A stretch of DNA of 57,196 bases from NCBI GenBank assembly GCA_947627695.1, contig CANQXF010000016.1, positions 1 through 57,196 of the forward strand, written 5' to 3'. The translations under genes were made by a program, and so were the position numbers. Shown here one piece after another: positions 54,615-57,196 of this stretch. The first letter of the stretch is position 1, and the number at the start of each line of letters is the position of its first letter. The notes below the pieces were generated by a model, which had not been told where the DNA came from, did no database searches, and saw only the letters and a list, made by a program, of their open reading frames with translations. The stretch is from an uncultured Ruminiclostridium sp. (GTDB taxonomy: Bacteria > Bacillota > Clostridia > Oscillospirales > Ruminococcaceae).

Positions 54615-54986
54615 ATGAAGTTATCAGTCGAAGAAGTAGTAAAAGCGTACACAGCGGTGCATGAGTTAGTTGCTATCCCTCTGCCTTTTGTTAAGGCAAG
54701 GCAAGTCGCGACTTTGCGGAACAGACTGCAAGAGGAGATAAACATCATCATGCAGGAAGAAGCTAAGTTGGCTCAAGAGTTTGGCGGTCAAAGAGAACAG
54801 AAAGGCTATGTGTTCCCTGATACCAAGTCGGCACAGAAATTCAACGAAAAGTATCAGGAAATGATAGCCACAGAAGATGAGTATGTTTTGCCTAAAGTCG
54901 ATTTGTCTGATGATATAGACAAGGTAAACATCACTCCAAGCGCAGTCGAGATATTAGAGAAAATAATCAAGTTTGAGGTGAGATAA
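54615..54986 (+). CDS. Small tail-region protein
   Basis: A 123-aa helical protein (LSVEEVVKAYTAVHELVAIPLPFVKARQVATLRNRLQEEINIIMQEEAKL). It resembles DUF1617-type tail-region proteins of Bacillota phages. Its stop shares a base with the adhesin start. Confidence 0.7.
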   Translation: MKLSVEEVVKAYTAVHELVAIPLPFVKARQVATLRNRLQEEINIIMQEEAKLAQEFGGQREQKGYVFPDTKSAQKFNEKYQEMIATEDEYVLPKVDLSDDIDKVNITPSAVEILEKIIKFEVR

Positions 54987-57190
54987 TGGCAGATAAAACA
55001 GTAGGCGAACTCCCAAAGGCTACATCGGTAGACGCTGAAAGTCTGTTCGTTATGGAACAGCAAGGTATTGCACAAAGCGTTACGGGCGGTCAGATCGCGC
55101 AGTTTGCTCAAGATGTCGTAGCTGGCGATGTGGCAGATGCTAAACAAGCGGCGACTGATGCTGAAAACTCCGCACAAGATGCGGCAGACAGCGCACAAGC
55201 GGCGGCAGATAAGGCAGAAGAAGCGGCTAATATCGCTACTAAGCCGCCTATAATCCGTGACGACCATTGGTGGACATGGGATAACGAACAAGGCGATTAT
55301 GTCGATACGGGGTTAGATGTAGGTTTGTCTTTGAGCGTAGACCCTGATACGGTCACGGGCGAAGCCGGTTCATCTGCCAGCGTTGAAAACACAGGCACAC
55401 AGACCGACCCTGTTCTTAAATTTACTATTCCTCAAGGCATTAAAGGCGATACGGGCGATGTGTGGACTCCGAGCGTTGATGAGGACGGCAATCTAAGCTG
55501 GACTAAGAATAGTGACGACCCACAGGACATGAACATCAAAGGCCCGCAGGGCGATACGGGCGATGTCTGGACGCCCAGCGTAGACAAAGAAGGAACTTTG
55601 AGTTGGACAAAGAACGGAGTCGACCCCGAAGAAGCTAACATCAGAGGTCCGCAAGGCGTGTCGCCCACAGTTTCTGTGACCAAAGAGGGCGGTGTAGCCA
55701 CGGTCACTATCACAGATGTAGAGGGCGAACATAAATTTGAGGTCAAAGACGGTGAGATTACCAACCTGCCTGACAACCTCTTGCTGGAAGAAGATACAGG
55801 AGACCCGGAGGTTACTAAAGTCGCGACCTTGCAAGACGGTACACACGTATCTCTTAAGACGTTGTTAGAGAGCATTAGAACAGAGGGCGAATCCGATCAA
55901 ATTCTTGAAACGGACGGAAACGGGGGAGTAAAGTTGGACGCAGGTACGTGGAGAACTACTATTGACGAGATAGACCAAAAGACAGACGATATTTTGGATA
56001 AACTCACTTCCAGAAAGCCTAAACTCTACACATTGGTAATCAATGTGAACGAGCAAAACCCTGCGATAAGATGTGAGTATAAGGACGATTGCGAGGGCTT
56101 TATCCCTGCCAAAATGAACTACGCTACAGGCGCATTTGAGTACGGCGACTGGAAAGATGTGTGGTTTATTCGTGATAACTATCCTGTAATGCTCAAAAAC
56201 GATTGTACAGAAGATTACAGGCTAGACCCTAACGACTACTCTAAAAAGTTGCGTGACGGTTCGGCATCAGATGTAAGCAGTGCCACATATGCTGGCAACG
56301 CTATGGCGGCAATTCCTCTTGTGTATGTAGCAAGGTGGCAAGAGGGCAATTATCAGTATCTTTGCTTTAGCGACACCAAATATGACGAGAGATTTGAAGC
56401 GTTTGCTCATACGGACGCGAAAGGCAATATCCAGCCTGTAACCTATCATTCTTTGTTTAAGGGTTCTATGGTGGACAGTACGCTAAGGAGTATCGCAGGG
56501 CAAGTGCCGAAGAACAACACCAATGCTCAAGAAGAATTAACAGCGGCGCAGAAAAACGGCACAGGCTGGACTTTGAGAACGTGGGCATTACAGAGTTTGA
56601 TAGCAGACTTGTGTACTCTTATCTCTAAAACATTTGACAGTCAGACGGCGTTTGGCAACGGCATTATAACAGGCGGTTCAGCTGCCGATACCAAATTTGG
56701 TACTTGCGGCGAATTAAAAGACAAAGGACAGTTTTTTGGCTATAACACCCAAACTGACCACATGAAAGTGTTCCATATCGAGGATTTCTGGGGCTGTCGG
56801 TGGGATAGACTTGTCGGCTTGATGTTCGTAAACGGCGTCTGGAAAGTTAAAATGACGCCGGAAGGCTCCGGGTACAACTTCACAGGTGCTGGTTATACAC
56901 CGGTTGGCACAGGGATAAGCGGTCAATCTGCTACAAATGGCAGCGGCTGGCAACGGGCGACAGAGCAGACACCTTATGGGCGTTTTCCAATAGCTCCGCT
57001 GACGGGTTCACAGACTACCTACGAAACGGATTTGCTCTGGTGGAATAACACCATAACCTCGGTGGCTCTTGCGGGCGGCGCTTCCTCCCACGGCTTCTTC
57101 TGTGGAGCGCGTTCTCTGTCTGTCAACGCCCTCGCGTCTTGGGCGCATTGGGGCCTCGGGGCGTCCCTTTCTTGCCAAATTCCCTCTTAA
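54986..57190 (+). CDS. DGR-diversified tail fibre/adhesin
   Basis: A 734-aa receptor-binding protein. Residues 1-85 include a short Ala-rich coiled coil. Residues 100-260 hold repeated collagen-like and linker units (GDTGDVWTPSVD twice, GPQG three times). From about 355 there is a large globular region with VFHIEDFWGCRWDRLVGLMFVNG and a C-terminal C-type-lectin-like fold whose last 45 residues contain the VR. Mutagenic homing changes residues 691-724 and hence binding specificity. Confidence 0.93.
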   Translation: MADKTVGELPKATSVDAESLFVMEQQGIAQSVTGGQIAQFAQDVVAGDVADAKQAATDAENSAQDAADSAQAAADKAEEAANIATKPPIIRDDHWWTWDNEQGDYVDTGLDVGLSLSVDPDTVTGEAGSSASVENTGTQTDPVLKFTIPQGIKGDTGDVWTPSVDEDGNLSWTKNSDDPQDMNIKGPQGDTGDVWTPSVDKEGTLSWTKNGVDPEEANIRGPQGVSPTVSVTKEGGVATVTITDVEGEHKFEVKDGEITNLPDNLLLEEDTGDPEVTKVATLQDGTHVSLKTLLESIRTEGESDQILETDGNGGVKLDAGTWRTTIDEIDQKTDDILDKLTSRKPKLYTLVINVNEQNPAIRCEYKDDCEGFIPAKMNYATGAFEYGDWKDVWFIRDNYPVMLKNDCTEDYRLDPNDYSKKLRDGSASDVSSATYAGNAMAAIPLVYVARWQEGNYQYLCFSDTKYDERFEAFAHTDAKGNIQPVTYHSLFKGSMVDSTLRSIAGQVPKNNTNAQEELTAAQKNGTGWTLRTWALQSLIADLCTLISKTFDSQTAFGNGIITGGSAADTKFGTCGELKDKGQFFGYNTQTDHMKVFHIEDFWGCRWDRLVGLMFVNGVWKVKMTPEGSGYNFTGAGYTPVGTGISGQSATNGSGWQRATEQTPYGRFPIAPLTGSQTTYETDLLWWNNTITSVALAGGASSHGFFCGARSLSVNALASWAHWGLGASLSCQIPS

Positions 57191-57196
57191 GCGGGG
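57011..57196. repeat. Right copy of 186-bp terminal redundancy
   Basis: Matches 1-186 apart from 11 VR positions. See the left copy. Confidence 0.93.
57056..57166 (+). repeat. DGR variable region (VR), right allele
   Basis: Gap-free alignment to TR 292-402: 21 of 27 template adenines are substituted and no other base is changed. It shares 14 substitutions' exact bases with the left allele and differs from it at 11 sites, so the alleles have a common ancestor and later rounds of mutagenesis. Confidence 0.95.

Overview
The window is a temperate, siphovirus-type tailed-phage genome, most likely from a gut Bacillota (Firmicutes) host. The evidence is an LLH-family holin, an XkdX-like protein, an SPP1-type portal with a MuF-like protein, Gp157, DnaD-like and RusA-like proteins, near-consensus sigma-A promoters and strong AGGAGG ribosome-binding sites. 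The first 186 bases repeat the last 186 (57011-57196). The two copies differ at 11 positions, and all 11 lie inside a diversity-generating-retroelement (DGR) variable region, at positions that are adenine in the template. I therefore read the window as one circular genome of about 57,010 bp whose assembly broke inside a hypervariable target. The two ends carry two alleles from the phage population.

Layout. 1-1.7 kb: end of the DGR target gene, template repeat (TR) and reverse transcriptase. 1.7-4.5 kb: small tail/lysis genes (XkdX-like, holin, amidase). 4.6-8.9 kb: Asn/Gly- and Tyr-rich conserved phage proteins, interrupted by a reverse-strand HNH endonuclease gene with its own promoter. 8.9-11.2 kb: attP candidate (tRNA 3' end plus paired arm repeats), tyrosine integrase, S24 repressor, and a divergent promoter/operator switch. 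11.2-26.2 kb: early genes, including SSB, DnaD-like initiator, dUTPase, helicase-loader-like protein, RusA, Rad52-like annealing protein, Gp157 and three methyltransferases (one broken at a G9 tract), with many small paralogous accessory genes. 26.3-33.3 kb: small terminase, then an unusual accessory block with reverse-strand genes, a serine resolvase and AT-rich non-coding DNA. 33.3-43.4 kb: large terminase, portal, MuF-like protein, scaffold, decoration protein, capsid, connectors, tail tube and frameshifted tail chaperones. 43.4-47.7 kb: accessory island bounded by 38-bp inverted repeats, in which a TnpB-bearing IS200/IS605-type element splits an antirepressor gene. 47.8-57.2 kb: tape measure, distal tail proteins, fibre proteins and the DGR-diversified adhesin.

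How it works together. The repressor and Cro-like protein control lysogeny, and the integrase probably targets a leucine tRNA gene. After induction the early block replicates and recombines DNA, and the late block packages it and builds a siphovirus particle. The reverse transcriptase copies TR RNA with adenine mutagenesis and overwrites the 3' end of the fibre gene, changing host-receptor specificity. Several non-coding elements recur: GNRA-loop hairpins, TGCCAAGTGCC doublets before four late genes, a CGACT iteron block after the small terminase gene, and a five-hairpin array. These are the least explained parts of the genome.
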